Of a stretch of DNA of 64,000 bases, positions 1 through 12,252 are shown in pieces. The DNA lies in the NCBI RefSeq assembly GCF_010183535.1, contig NC_071329.1, positions 7,006,001 through 7,070,000 of the forward strand, read 5' to 3'. How positions within the stretch are numbered: the stretch's first letter is position 1; each line of letters begins with the position of its first letter. Under the pieces are notes generated by a model that had not been told where the DNA came from, made no database searches, and worked only from the letters and a program-made list of their open reading frames with translations. The DNA comes from Caenorhabditis remanei. Its lineage: Eukaryota > Nematoda > Chromadorea > Rhabditida > Rhabditidae. The translations under genes were made by a program, and so were the position numbers.

Positions 1-197
1 TCTATATTGTGTTTGAAGGTGTCAATGAGGCAAATTGGTGGAATAAATCAATACTTGACGAGCAAGAACGAAACGACCCGACTTTTGTTATTGATGACGA
101 AGAGTGTGAGCATGATCAACTGAAGACTGCACTTTTGGCAGGACACTTCACAATTGTCCATGTTCCTATTCAACAATCAAATGAGATTCCAGAATAA
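1..197 (+). CDS. 3' end of an unrecognised protein-coding gene (partial)
   Basis: An open frame enters from the left edge (first full codon at base 3) and stops at 195-197. About 64 residues are visible. They are acidic and hydrophilic, with a DDEECEHD stretch, then a more hydrophobic end, and no membrane segment. I do not recognise the family. The stop is followed by AT-rich DNA and the acid phosphatase gene begins about 190 bp later on the same strand, so the two could be neighbours in an operon, though no clear SL2-type spacing is visible. The call rests only on the open frame running off the edge and on coding-like composition. Confidence 0.5.
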   Translation, partial: YIVFEGVNEANWWNKSILDEQERNDPTFVIDDEECEHDQLKTALLAGHFTIVHVPIQQSNEIPE

Positions 198-382
198 ATT
201 TTTATGTATATGGATTTTAAATGTTTTCGGATAAACGGACACACAGACAGATCAATCCTTTTTCTTCCACGTGTTCCATTTTTTCAGAATTGTTCGCCTG
301 GAAACTTATTTCATTCCCTCATATTCCCTGTTAGATAAACTTCTATTATTGATAACTCTAACAATTTCATAACTTGAAAATT

Positions 383-2018
383 ATGAGTTCCATCAAAACT
401 GATATCACAACAACTCAGAAAGTGGATACGGATGTCGAGACGGAATCACAGGTGAACAGCATGGCTGGAAAAGATGATGGATGGTTCAGTATGAAGAAAG
501 TGATGTGAGTTTGAGGAACTATGCAAAGGTACTAAAATCTGAAAATCTTTAGAATCATCGGTGTGGCTTCCATTGTCTCCATTGCCACTATTGCTCTTAT
601 TCTATACTTGACACTTCCCTCGTCTTCGGAGGAATACCAAAAACCAACTGCTCAGGCGCTGATTGGCGTCACCAAGACTACCGTTGCTCCATCAACAAGT
701 TCTACAGAAGGCTCACAACAAAAGAAACAACTAATTTTCGTACAAGTCGTGAGTCTCCAGATTTCTTTGATCCTTATTTTAATTTCACTGATTTTCAGCT
801 TTTCCGACACGGTGCACGAGCTCCAGGGAGACTTCCGAAGGAATATAAAATGTATTTCCCGAGGGGTGGAGGGGAATTGACAGATGTAAGGGGTTCTACG
901 GAGAGTTCTTTTGATAATCTTTGTTTCCAGCGTGGCTTCAATCACAGTCATCTGGTCGGTCTATTCTTGAAAAAGAGATATGTGGATAGTGGGTTTTTGA
1001 ACAAGTCATTGGTCAATCACGAGGTATATTTTGTATTCGAAAGATTGAAATTCTGATAAAAAAGTTGCAGATGAGATGGTTTTCTCGTCAAATGAGTCGT
1101 GTTTTGAGTACCGCCTCGACTATTGGCTCTGCAATGTTCCAAACCCCTGAGCAAAAATACAAAACAGTGGGGGTTGTGAGCAGAAAGGATAATGATTTCC
1201 TTCTGACGGGAGGTATTTCCAAATGTAAAGCAAAGAGGAAGATCATCAAGAAAAGATGTCCCGGTCTACTTAACAAACATTTAAATAGTGAAATAGAAGC
1301 ATTGAAGTGTCTCGATCAAAAACCGAAAATCTTTGAAACATTCAATGTCACAGATTCTGATATGTACATTAACATGGTAGGAAACTTCCAGAGTTTCCGA
1401 TTTTCAAGACTCGATATTTTCAGTACAGAAATAATGTGCCTTTGCCGGATAACGTTTTGCAACACTATAAGGAGATAGCAGCAGGATATCTTGAAGTACG
1501 AGACTTCAATAATGGTGTCGGTGATTCTGAATTGATACAAATTCGTTTCGGACTTATTATCAACAAGTTGTTAAATGATTTGACGTTCGTCTGGATCATT
1601 TAGTAATCAAAGAGTTCTCGTATTTCAGAAAAGCCTGGGAATCTCATTTGAGCAACACCACGACAAGAAAATTCAACGCATACTCTACTGTAATTATTTG
1701 AAAAAATTCAACTAACCCGTGCCCATTTATTTTCAGCAAGACTGGCTAATAGGTGGTGTCTTGGATGCGTTCAGTGTCCTCAAGTACCTTCAGTCGATTT
1801 TACCGAAAGAGGAACCAAACTACAGTGTAATGATAGTAATTGAACTTTGGGAGATAAATGGGAAACCGTTTGTGAAGTTTTTGTACAAACCGGAAGAGAT
1901 CACTGAGGAGAATCATCAACTGTTGGATTTGACAACTAAGGTTCCCGGTTGTCAAGGACTAGAGGATTGTCCATTGGAGGTGAGGACAAACAGGGAGATA
2001 TACAGTACCGAAAAATAA
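383..2018 (+). CDS. Membrane-anchored histidine acid phosphatase
   Basis: Eight exons read as 383-504, 553-748, 799-885, 931-1023, 1071-1376, 1424-1584, 1629-1689 and 1737-2018, about 435 residues. All junctions keep frame and have GT...AG borders. Residues about 40-60 form one hydrophobic segment (signal anchor), so the catalytic part should face the lumen or outside. The catalytic RHGxRxP motif is present as RHGARAP just after the second intron and marks the branch-2 histidine phosphatase family, which hydrolyses phosphomonoesters through a phosphohistidine. The usual distal HD dyad reads QD (YSTQDW) at the start of the last exon, so the proton-donor Asp is kept but its His partner is not. 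The last codons and the stop lie in the end of a palindromic repeat. The C. elegans acp family is the likely relative; the exact orthologue is not assigned. Confidence 0.88.
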
Positions 2019-2456
2019 AAAATATATACGAACTTTGCCAGTTTTCAGTTGAAATCTTCTAACTTTGAGAGTGTGTCATGGTAATTCTGATTGTGGCACG
2101 TAGTAGGTTTTCATGAATCATAAGGATTGAAAGTAGAGCTTAATTTTTGTACGACTTTTTTGTATGGACACTCCCTAGCAAGTTACATATCAACAAAGTA
2201 ATTTCTCCCTCAAATCGCCAATTTCAAGGCAAAATAGTGCGAATTTTGAGTTGTCCCCTTAAAATGACCATAACTCTCTATGGAGTGACCGTACAAAAAT
2301 GTTGTCAACTTCAAAAATGAAGCTCTACTTTTGATTTCTAAGATTCATTAAAAACCTACTAGGTGTGACAACCAGAATTTTCATGACACACTCTCAAAGT
2401 TGAACAATTTCAACTGAAAACGGTCAAAGTTCGTATCTTTTTGCACGGTACAGTAC
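2001..2456. mobile_element. Palindromic MITE-like element, copy 1 (overlaps the acid phosphatase stop)
   Basis: The left end starts TACAGTACCG and the right end is its near-perfect inverse (CGGTACAGTA). The arms extend inward over 100 bp as imperfect inverted repeats, for example around 2060-2110 against 2345-2395 (the GAGTGTGTCATG region). There is no coding capacity. It shares its core (CTCCCT near 2170, then CCCTTAAAATGACCATAACTCTCTA near 2255-2280) with the copies at 3957, 24760 and 27540. The flanking TA may be the target duplication. Confidence 0.8.
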
Positions 2457-2802
2457 GTCGGTGACTCTTTCGAATTCAGGTTTTCAATAAATGCTGTGAT
2501 TCACATCGACTCGATTTTTACACTTATTTGCAAAAGTGCCGTCCTAAAGAGAATCATTCAAAGGATAGTGCTGAGAAGGATGCAACATATCTAGACTTGT
2601 AGGAGAACTATTTTCAAAAACTCTTTCAAAAATAAATACGTCTTTTTGACAACTTTGCTTTTTGATTTTAATGGAATTGATAAACAAACATACACTTTAA
2701 TTTGTAGCCATCTGACTTATTGCCTACAAAGTGATAAGAAGTGGATGCTACTGACGAAAGGGGCAAAGTTTCACATGTGCAGTGTGCACTTGATTTTTTA
2801 AA
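2457..2802 (+). other. Intergenic spacer
   Basis: AT-rich sequence between the palindromic element and the transporter start codon. I see no coding exon, RNA gene or strong repeat. It should hold the promoter of the transporter gene, but no specific site can be named. Confidence 0.5.
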
Positions 2803-4905
2803 ATGACAACTCTCAGGCAGCTAGGAATATTTGTGTTGATTTCTTTCGCTGCAAACTTCAATTATGGATTTTCAACTACTTATATTAACACTTCAGTGGA
2901 TGAGTTCAAGGTACAGTAGTTTCTATTTTTTCGTTTTTATATTTATAAGTTTTCAGACCTTTCTAAACACTTCCCTATCTCGTCGTCATGTATTCATGAG
3001 TGAACATAAATATGACCTCATATGGAACATTTTCCTGAATTGCTGGTTTGTCGGATACTTCATTGGAGTTTGGTTCAGCCCGATTTTCAATGATCGTTTC
3101 GGAAGAAAAGGTGAGTGGTGAAAAGCTTTAAATTTCTAAAAAAAATAATTTCAGTTGGTTTCTTAATCGGAAACTCTACCGCATTTATCGCTTCCATTTT
3201 ACAATGTCTCTCTATTATTTGGTACTGCCCTGAGCTTCTGATTGCTTCTAGATTCATCACTTCGATATGCATGGCTGTAACTTATCAATCTTGTATTCTG
3301 CTCCTACAGGTATCTAGGTATTCAGAATTCAAATATCTAGAACTTATATTTTTCTAGGAATGCTCTCCCACCCATCTCCGAGGGAGTTTCTCATTCTTGA
3401 GTGAAGTCTCGTACTCCTCAATGACAATGGTCGGAAGTTTTCTTGGTCAAGATTATATCCTGGGATCTCATATTTTCTGGCTCTGTTTCTTCGTCGTTCC
3501 ATTTTGTTTTCTGTTCACTTTAGCACTATTCATCCTTCCGGAAACACCAAAATTCTTATTGATATCGAAGGAAAACGAATCAAAGGCAATCGATTCAGTG
3601 AAATATTATCATGGAATGGATTCAGATGCGAAACAAGTTTTAGAAGATATTCGAAAAGAGGCAGAATGTGAAATGGACTCAGATTCAGATAATTCAACTA
3701 CTACAGGACTTCAAAAAATGAAAGAACTATTCACGGAATCACATCTTCGAATGGCTCTAATTCTCAGCGTTTCTGCACTAACAAACACTGTTGGACTATG
3801 GGCATTACTACTGTCTTCCACATTTTTCCTTGAGAATGCAAACGTAGAATCAGAAATCGCTGAGTGGAGTACAACTGCAATGAGTCTGGCATATGTATCA
3901 GGTACCATTACCGGCGGAATTATTATTGAAAGGTAATTTTAAACTTGAAATTGTTGTACAGTACCGCTCAAAAGTGTATTATGTTTTGCCTTTTTCAGTT
4001 GAAAATGCCTAACTTTAAGAGTGTGTCATAGTAAAACTAACTGTCCCACAAAATAACTTTTTATGGCTTGGAACAGACCAAGACTAGAAATCCATTTTTG
4101 TAGTTGACAACGTTTTTGTATTGGCACTTCCTAGTAAGTTATAACAAAATAATTTCTCCCTCAAATCGATCAATTTCAGTATAAAATAGTGCCATTTTGG
4201 ACCTGTCGTCTTAAAATGACCATAACTCTCTAGGAAGTGTCCGTACAGAAAAGTTGTCAACTACGAAAATGGAGTTCTATTCTTGGTCTGTTCGACCCTA
4301 TAAAAAGTTGTTTTGTGAGACAGTTAGTTTTACTATGACACGCTCTAAAAGTTGGGATTTTTTTCACTGAAAAATGCAAAACATAATATACTTTTGAGCG
4401 GTACTGTAAGTCTATTATCTATTCTATTCCAGAGTTGGTCGTCGAAAACTGCTTCTTCTCTTCACTTTTCTGAACAACTTGGCTCTTCTCGCCTTTGTAT
4501 TTTTCGCAAAAATTCGTATTCTGATAGATCCAATGAAATATGGATGTCTTGGAGCTCTCATCGTCTATGGATACACTTATGGGTTAGTTGATTTCTCTTA
4601 TCTTGATTTCTTCAAAAACGAGTTTCAGAACCGGTGTCGGCCCAATTTCTTGGTTCATTTCCTCAGAGTTAGTGCCCCAAAAGCATCGAAGTGTTGCTCA
4701 ATCAGTTGCTTATGCTATCAATACTATAATGGTTGTGATCACTACGTTTACAGTACTCCCATTGTATTCTTTGATTGGAAGTTATGCTTTTGTCATTCTA
4801 TATTCTATTCCATCTTTCATCAGTATGCTCATCCTATTCCGTTATCTACCAGAGACTAAGGGGCGGGAGATTCATGAAATTGTAAATGAGTTGAAGAGAA
4901 AATAA
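2803..4905 (+). CDS. SLC2/GLUT-like major facilitator sugar transporter
   Basis: Six exons at 2803-2910, 2957-3110, 3155-3309, 3358-3932, 4433-4582 and 4629-4905 give about 472 residues in a continuous frame. Family marks appear in order: an FGRK-type loop (NDRFGRK) after the second helix, LPETPKFL after helix 6 (the PESPR-type motif), VGRRK at the start of the second half, GPISWF in helix 10 with E-L-V-P-Q-K-H-R after it, and YLPETKGREI near the C-terminus. Hydrophobic segments fit a 12-helix carrier in the plasma or an internal membrane, moving hexoses or related solutes. The substrate cannot be read from sequence, and nematodes have many divergent members. The central loop is short and acidic (DSDSDNSTTT). 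Intron 4 (3933-4432) is almost entirely a palindromic element. Confidence 0.88.
3957..4408. mobile_element. Palindromic MITE-like element, copy 2 (transporter intron 4)
   Basis: The ends are TACAGTACCGCTCAAAAG and its inverse CTTTTGAGCGGTACTGTA. Inverted arms continue through ATTATGTTTTGC and the TAACTTT..GAGTGTGTCATAGTAAAACTAACTGT region, matched by 4325-4395. It is the same family as copy 1 and fills most of the 500-bp intron without touching the splice sites. Confidence 0.8.
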
Positions 4906-5287
4906 ATTGTAAAAACAATGAAATCTTTATTGAAACCTTCTATCCGATATATAGTCGGTTAGAGATTTCTATGAGGAAAGTGAGAAAAAAGGAAAAGAAC
5001 AAAGCGAAAAATGAACGGGAAGGAACAAGAGAAACAAAAACACCCGAAGTTTCAATAAAAACATTTGAAGAATATAGAAACACAACCAAATTATGGATCA
5101 AAATACGACTGGATTGAGGGAGAGAGACAGGGAATAAGTTATACCATTAAATGTGACAAGAAGAGAAATAGCTGAATTAACACAACCAAAAAGTATGCAC
5201 GTAGAGATAATTAATTATGATACATGACTCACAGTTTCGCAATACATAAATATTTAGAAAAATCTACAAAAAAACTGATTTAAAAAC
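4906..5287. other. Convergent intergenic region
   Basis: It lies between the 3' ends of the transporter (+) and the GLG1-like gene (-). It is purine-rich and AT-rich with several AATAAA-like stretches (for example near 5055 and 5245) that could serve as polyadenylation signals for either strand. No further gene is seen. Confidence 0.5.
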
Positions 5288-8200
5288 TTAACGATTCTTC
5301 ATTTCAATATACTGTTTCTTCGATACTCTTCCGCAACAGCAACCAAGTAAAAGAATAAATACAACAATTCCAGCAAAGTATCCCAAAATGGAATTTCTCT
5401 CCGGATGCTCCATGACCAACGTGGCAAAGGCATGCCACGAGTCAGGTAGAGCCATCTGGAACTCTGAGTGAGCCTTCATCCACAACTTGTTTCTATCGTT
5501 GAGTTTTGTGTTGCACTCCTTGGATAGTTGTTGTTTGTCGGCGAAGTCCATCAAGCACATTACGACTAAAAGATTTCAATATTTATTCAAAACCAGTCAA
5601 ATGAAAACTCACTTCTACTATGACCTGGTGGCACATCTCTGCAATTTCTCTGAATATCCATGGCACATGCTTCGTGTAAAACAGGATCCAAATGAATATC
5701 AACAAGTGATTCTTGAAGTCGTCGAGCAACTTGTCCAGAGCATGCGTTATCCTTGATGAGTCCCTTGTTGAAGTCAGCCTTCAAACACTCCATAACATTA
5801 TCGAAATGTCCTCCAGATTCTAAAATTGTGGCAGAACAATGCGAATTGATGGTTGACTTGCAAGCATTGTAGAGTGGTGGATCAAGTTGTGGATCAAATT
5901 CAGCCTCAACGATAGCTCTGGAGACTTCAGCGGAACATCGTGGAGAGAATTCAATGTGATTTTGGTCGGAGATAGATTGACGGAACTTCTCACGAAGACA
6001 TGAAACCACGACTCCATCAAGAACAGTTTGAGAGTATTGAGGCATGTTGATCTTCTTCATGTCTTCTGGGCAGCTGAAAACAAATAGTTATTTATTTTTT
6101 CTTTGATGATCGGAATACTCACTATTGCTCGGCTTCCTTTCTGCAAGATGTCAAAAGTTGTGGTCTCAGTCTAACATCTCTCGCAGATTCTTGCATTCTC
6201 TCCTTGACAACAGCCTTACATTCTCTTTGGAGAAGTCTCACAATCTTTGTGTTGGTCAAACATTCCAAAACATTCTCAGAGTCACTATTTCCACAGAACT
6301 TTCCAATATCATATCTACACTTCTTCTGCAATTCATCATCCATCGAGTTATCAACAGCCTCAATTTTCTCTCTGTAGAAGATCATCGATTTGCAGTCAGG
6401 TCCAAGCTGTTCAAAGTTCAAACGGAGACATTCGACAGTGTCTTCGAAGGTTTCAGCGGTGTTACATTTGAAGATTTGGATTTCACGAGAGCATTTTTGA
6501 GAGAGTTTTGGATCAGCATCAGCCATATGTTCCTTATCGTCGAACTGAAAATAGGAGAGGTTAGTAAGGGTAAGGGATGAGGGCAGTTGGGGTAGTCAAT
6601 AGTACTGGCTAAAAAGCTATCTCACTTTGAGTGAAACACCTTTTTAGCCAGTAAAATAAATAAACTCTGAAACATTCATAAAACAAGCGAAGCATTCTAA
6701 AACAGATGGGTTGATAGACAAGACACAGTGATGGGATAGACAACAACACAACCAAACGTGGGACAAATTGCTAGTGTGATTTTCGAAGTGGTTCTTTTCA
6801 AGAAGAGAGTTGGATTGAAGTATTTTGAATAAACCCAGTGAAAACTTTCGTGCACTTTTCCCGTCAAAACTTTAAACTTTAAAAACACCAACTCTCTTCT
6901 TTCTAATCATTCCAGAAAAATAACCGACTTCTCATGCAAAAGACAGGAACAACACCGAACAAAACTTACTTCTACCTGTTCTTGTTGAAGATAAGCCACT
7001 TTGAGTTGTTTCTTGCAGTCGTCGGTCAAATCTTTTGGTGATCCAAGTACCTTGTGCTCGAATCGAACTTCCGAGAGACATCGAATGATTTCTCCCCTGA
7101 AAACTTTAGTGTTGGAAATAATTTCTCCGCTTAGGGAACTCACTTATCGTTGTTATGATCTCTGCAATTCTGTTCAATATCAGCGGCGCATGCCTTTTGG
7201 AATTTGTAACTGAAGTGATAGTCTCTCAAAGAGATGAGCTCGAAATGGTTGACATATGATCTACATTTGGTAGTCATCTCCTTAGCATCTTTGTTATTCA
7301 CAAGACACTCCAAAACATCTCCATGATCAATATCCTCCAAAGCGAATTGAGCGCAGTGAGTAGAGATAACTGGTTTACAAGCCTTACTCAATGCTCTATT
7401 CAATTTCGTGTCTTTAGCCTCCATTTCTGTGAATTTGGTGAGCTGAGTGAAGCATTGTCCGTACTTTCTCTTGAAGCTGTCAGTCTCGAAGTTCTGTTGA
7501 AGACACATCATCTCCTCAGATGGCTTCACATTGTGGGAACAGAACTCCGAAAGAGCATCACGACAAGCATCCTCGATTTCAGGGATCAAGTTGACACGAA
7601 TTGCACGGACATGAAGAAGTTGACGAACTTGAGTTCCGCACTTTTGGGAGAGTGGATTCTGTTCATCATAGGCACTTCTGTAAAGACAAGCAAGAACTTG
7701 CGGTCCAGGGTCAACAGTGTTGTCAGTGTTATGTTGTTGGTGCCAGTTGTCAACAGCAGAGCATCTACTGACTGCTTCTTGATGACAAGCCTCATAAAGT
7801 TGTGGGTCTAGAGTCCAATCTCTAGCCATGAAGTATTGAACTTCAAGAAGACGTTTTTCGCATTCTGGAATCATATCCGGACTATCCACATTTTTCATAA
7901 GACAGGTCAGTGTGGCAGTTTCAGAAACGGCGTCTTGAGCACATGGTCCATCAATAAGAGCTCTGCAGGACCCATAGAGAACTTTGTCAACCTTGTAGTT
8001 TCTTCCAATATCCGCAACTTTTACAACTTGTTGAACAGCTTGAAGACATTGTGCTCCAAGTTTCAATGTTTCATTTCTAGATTCAGCATGCTCCATCAAA
8101 CAATGAAGAGTTCTTCCCTCGGCCTCAATATCTCCACGTGGACTACACCATTTATCAATTTCCTGTGCACAATTGAGAACAAGTTCGGGTGCCATTCGGA

Positions 8201-9712
8201 AGTGCTGCATCATCATTTGACGATGAGTAATCATTTCATGAGCACACTCTTTCGATGGCTGGAGTTCTTTGTGCTCCGGTTGATTTGCTCCATTTTCCAG
8301 ACAGAGAAGAATCCAAGCAAGATGGAAATGGGCGGCCGCTTCAATTTGATTTTGTGGTTCACACTTGTATCTTGTCAATTCCGGTTGACAAGCTTTGGTA
8401 AGTGGATGAGCCATTCGGTAGTCTCTTCCCATGAGATACGCTCTCTCGGCAAGCAGATTTCCACACTGAAAAAAAGAGAATTACCATATTTAGGAATGCA
8501 ATGTAGCAGCTATGCAAACAGTGGTGTGTGTTGAAAAAAAGTTGTTTGTATTGTTTAATAGCACTGAAACTGATGTAACATCTAATAAAAATTTACCTCT
8601 GTATCCATGAACTTGTCATTTCTGTTTTGCATGAGACACTCGAACACTTTTCCTTGACCAGATGGAACATCTTTACAGTATCTCTGAAAATTCAGACGTT
8701 CAGATTCAAGATAAATTCTCAAAACACACCTCTCTGTCCTGTCTACAAGCGAAGAAAAGTGGTCGATCCAAATGGAAATCGTCAGCCTGCATCTCAGCAA
8801 GCCTCAACACTTCATGTTTACATTCGTCTCCAAGTATAGCCAACGCATCTGCTTGAGTCTTCGCATTTTTCACCACTTTATCCAGAATACATTCCAAGGC
8901 CATTCCCTGGGTGTGAGCCACTCGAACTCCTTTATGAGCTGGGTCAGGGGTGAGAACGTTACACTTGAATTGGTCGAGTACTGCACGACATTTAGTAACG
9001 AATGGACCAACGAGACGGAAGTCGGAGAAGGCTAGTCGTTCGGTACGGGCTGAAAAATAGACCAATATAACAATTTTCAAGATAAAAGAAACTTTTCAAA
9101 AATGAAAATCTTACCCAAGAAAGCGTGACACTTGCTAGATTCCGTCACATTCTTTGTGAACTCGATTAAACAACTCAATGCGAATCCAGGTTGTGTCAGT
9201 GTTGTACACGTTTGCATAGCTGCGTTGCCCTTGAGTTCTTCCTCGCAATATTGTTTGGCAGCCTTCACAAATCGTTCGTCTTGAGTGATTTTGATCTAGA
9301 AAAGTTGGAAGGTGTAAAACGGAGAATTAAAGAATTATCTTACTTTAAAATCCCACACAAGTTGTTCACACTGTTCGGAAAGAGTAGCAGTTTCAGATAG
9401 TCCGGCGTCTTGAAGACATTCCAAAATTGACATGTCGCTCGTTAGGTCTACATCGGGCTGAAAATAAGTAAAATTCAGTTTTTCTTATTTTAATGCGGAA
9501 TTTTCTAAATAAAAAAACTTACTCTACTACAATGTTTGTGAATATCAGCTTTACAAGCATCAAAACTCGAAAGCTTCTTCTCCTGATCGTCCACTCCGTT
9601 TTGTTGTTGTGCTAAAATTAGAATAAATTAAACTTCAGACAAACAAAAATTGACTAATTATACCTGTCGCCAGCCAACATAAAGACACAAATAACAGTGG
9701 ATACCTCCACAT
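5288..9712 (-). CDS. Golgi apparatus protein 1 homologue (GLG1 / ESL-1 / MG-160 / CFR-1)
   Basis: About eleven exons run from the start codon at 9712 to the stop at 5288 and encode roughly 1,150 residues, close to vertebrate GLG1. Exon 1 (9712-9664) encodes the signal peptide MWRYPLLFVSLCWLAT. The body is a long array of Cys-rich GLG1 repeats of about 60 residues, seen as recurring C..D/E..C and VL.CL patterns (VLECLVNN, TLTCLMKN, VLACLYRS, VMECLKAD). The largest exon spans about 8467-7143. Near the C-terminus is one membrane helix (ILGYFAGIVVFILLLGCCCG) and a short basic tail ending KKQYIEMKNR. Vertebrate GLG1 is a type I protein of the medial Golgi that binds FGFs, E-selectin and pro-TGF-beta. 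Nothing looks broken. A TTTTTCAG about 21 bases before the ATG may be a trans-splice site or the 3' end of a 5'UTR intron. Confidence 0.93.
6604..6652. repeat. Short hairpin in a GLG1 intron
   Basis: ACTGGCTAAAAAG at 6604 is mirrored by CTTTTTAGCCAGT ending at 6652, a 13-bp perfect stem with a loop of about 23 bases. It lies in the roughly 430-bp intron at 6546-6972. It could be a tiny inverted-repeat element or simply a hairpin. Confidence 0.5.
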
Positions 9713-12252
9713 TTTAGGTTCAGAGGACCCTGAAAAACAACGAATTACCCAAGAGCTACACGTGTACCAGTCCTTGAAAAGAGTGACGTCACTCAACGGA
9801 CTTTTATGGGTAATCCAGAGGAAAATCAATTAAACGAGGGGTTTGGAAAAGGTGAAAAGCTACCGAATGTACACAAAAGAACCGATTTTTGTCGGGTGCA
9901 AAGAGAAAAATGGAAAAATTTTCTGTGAAGATAGAAAAAAAATGGAAAACGGATCCTGGAAAACAAATAGAAAATCTGTTGGAACCTAGGCACGCAAACT
10001 TGCAGACAGAGGACCCTTCGGAGTGTTTGCACACAATGCGCGAGAAGTGACGCGCAAGAAATTTGCAAGAACTTTGCCACGTCACCTTCTTAAGTGGACA
10101 AAAATGGTTCTATTGTGATATTCAGGTGATTTAAATCTTGAAATCTATTGAAACTGTGAAAATGCTATCACTCGATCAAAACATTTCGTGAAAAAGTTAA
10201 TTCTAGCAGTTACAAACAAAACGTTTTCAAAATTGTTAATACAGTAAAGATAGGAAAACAAAGTTTTTTCGGCGAAATAATTGTTGATCATTAACGCTAA
10301 AAAACGAGCCACGTGGAAGTTGTTCGACTGTTGAAAACAAACGACCTCGATGCCGAATTGTCGTCCGAAACAATATTATTTGAGATAATATGTTATCGAA
10401 AGAGAGAACAAGACGATCGGGGAGAAAACTGGGCATAAACGGTCAATACATGGAGAGGGGAAAGAGAAAAAAAGGTGTTGGTCAAGAAAAGAGACTTGTT
10501 TCTTCTCCAGAATAAGAAGAAGATGGGAGAACGAAGAAATGAAGAGAGAATGAAAAATGAGTGGAAGAAGATCTCGACGAATCGGCAATGCCTATTCGTC
10601 GTATAGTCGGTTAAGTGGGAGGAAAAGAGACAAAAAAGACGGATGACGAATTAATCGGAAGGGTGAAATGTGGAAAAATAGAAGTGGACCGGAGGAGAAC
10701 TTTTTGGTTGTTAGGTTTCGTCGCCGAGGTGAGGAGGAGATGTGAATTTTTCTTTTTTTTCCGAAAAAAAGTTCCGCTTTTTTCGGAGTTTTTTTTCGAA
10801 GCTGGGGCTTATTTCGGAGAATGAAAACATCAAAGTCATGTCCTTGAGATGGAATCTAAATCAGCAGTTTATTATCGTAATTCCCAGTATTGTTGATCTC
10901 TAGAAGTTTTTCTTCTTTTTTTGAGTGATTTGTTCATTCTTTAAAATTCATGTTTTGTTAATTTAGCTTTTTCAGCTCGCCTGATTGCGTCTGCAGTTAC
11001 TGTCAGGATCAACTAAATACTGTATTCTTTGGCTTGCATGTTTCAACCGTTTTATATTATCGGGAAGCGCTACAGGTTTGATTTAAAGTCGCATCTAATC
11101 GATCCTCACAGTTGAAAATCAAATCATCAACACCGAAGTTTTGAGCTTTACCGATTCACAATATATAACTGTAAGCTACAGTAAACTGTTTTCTGCTGTC
11201 AGGTCGTTTCGAAAGATTAGTTACACCTTCAAACCTGACCAGCTGTTCATGAACCAACATTACAATTGGATACCAATATCACTTTGATTGCATAGCGAAC
11301 TCTTGGGTTCGGAAACTTTCAGTTCTGACCGTACAGTGAGACTTGATCTAATAAATGTATCTCCTGACCAAAATACACAATTCCATTTACCTTTCCATGT
11401 TTTATTTGACCCCCGCCACTTTGAAACAACACAACATTTCCTTTCTCATTACCATTCAATTCGAATCTGACTCTTCTTTTTTCGGACCCTCTTTCTTCTA
11501 TTTGCTTCTCTTCAATATTAAAAATTCATGTGATATTTCTATTCGCCATTTCCTTCTTTTCCCCTTTATTTCCATGAATCTATACATAGTTGAACTATCC
11601 GAAGAAGTGAAATCTCTTCAAGCGTAAATATGTGATTCCCTTGAATTCTCAGGAGCCTCGAAACCTACTTTGATATTTAGATTTGTGTGATGTTTCCCTT
11701 GGAACACTACGTCATAAAGTGAATCTTTATAGATTCTTTCACATCATTCTAATTGCCACCAGAATCGGAAGTACTAGAAATTTCTGAATTTCCGGGAGAG
11801 GAGCGTCCTGCACAACCTCCCCCTCTTTAGACATTCAAGAGTTCAAATGGAAGCACACACCAAACACATTTTAGTGATGCATGAACAGAGAATAGTTTCA
11901 GTCGGAAAGTCATATGCTAGAATCCCCCGATATCTGAAAAAACTTATTTTCTCTCTTTTTTTGTTGTTTTTTTTTGTTTCGTGTTTCTGTGTGGGTAGAT
12001 AGACATTGACTCATGATGGCTCTTTTTGTGCGTTGTTTTTTCCTCCGTCTGGTAATCACTTCCCTTCGTGGTATCATCATGCGTAAAGGTTGATGAAAAG
12101 TTATAGTGACAAGAAAATGGAGATACAACTTCCCCCGCAATCATTATGCAGATGGCAAATGATAAATTTGTGTTAGAATAGCCTCAATGCATAGGCTTCG
12201 GTTAAACCTTCTGCGCGTCTGAAAGTAAGAAGTTGAGATTTAAAACTTCTCA
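9713..12252. other. Upstream region of the GLG1-like gene, no gene seen
   Basis: The first few hundred bases should hold the GLG1 promoter. 10,600-10,820 has purine-rich and T-rich runs. Open frames on both strands are short and have low-complexity composition (Lys/Arg-rich or Ser/Phe-rich), with no splice-consistent coding structure. I see no RNA gene. Confidence 0.45.

Noticed and set aside
5487..9400. Many + strand frames opposite the GLG1-like gene
   Set aside because: They mirror the exons of the minus-strand gene; the Cys-rich repeat pattern is only on the minus strand.
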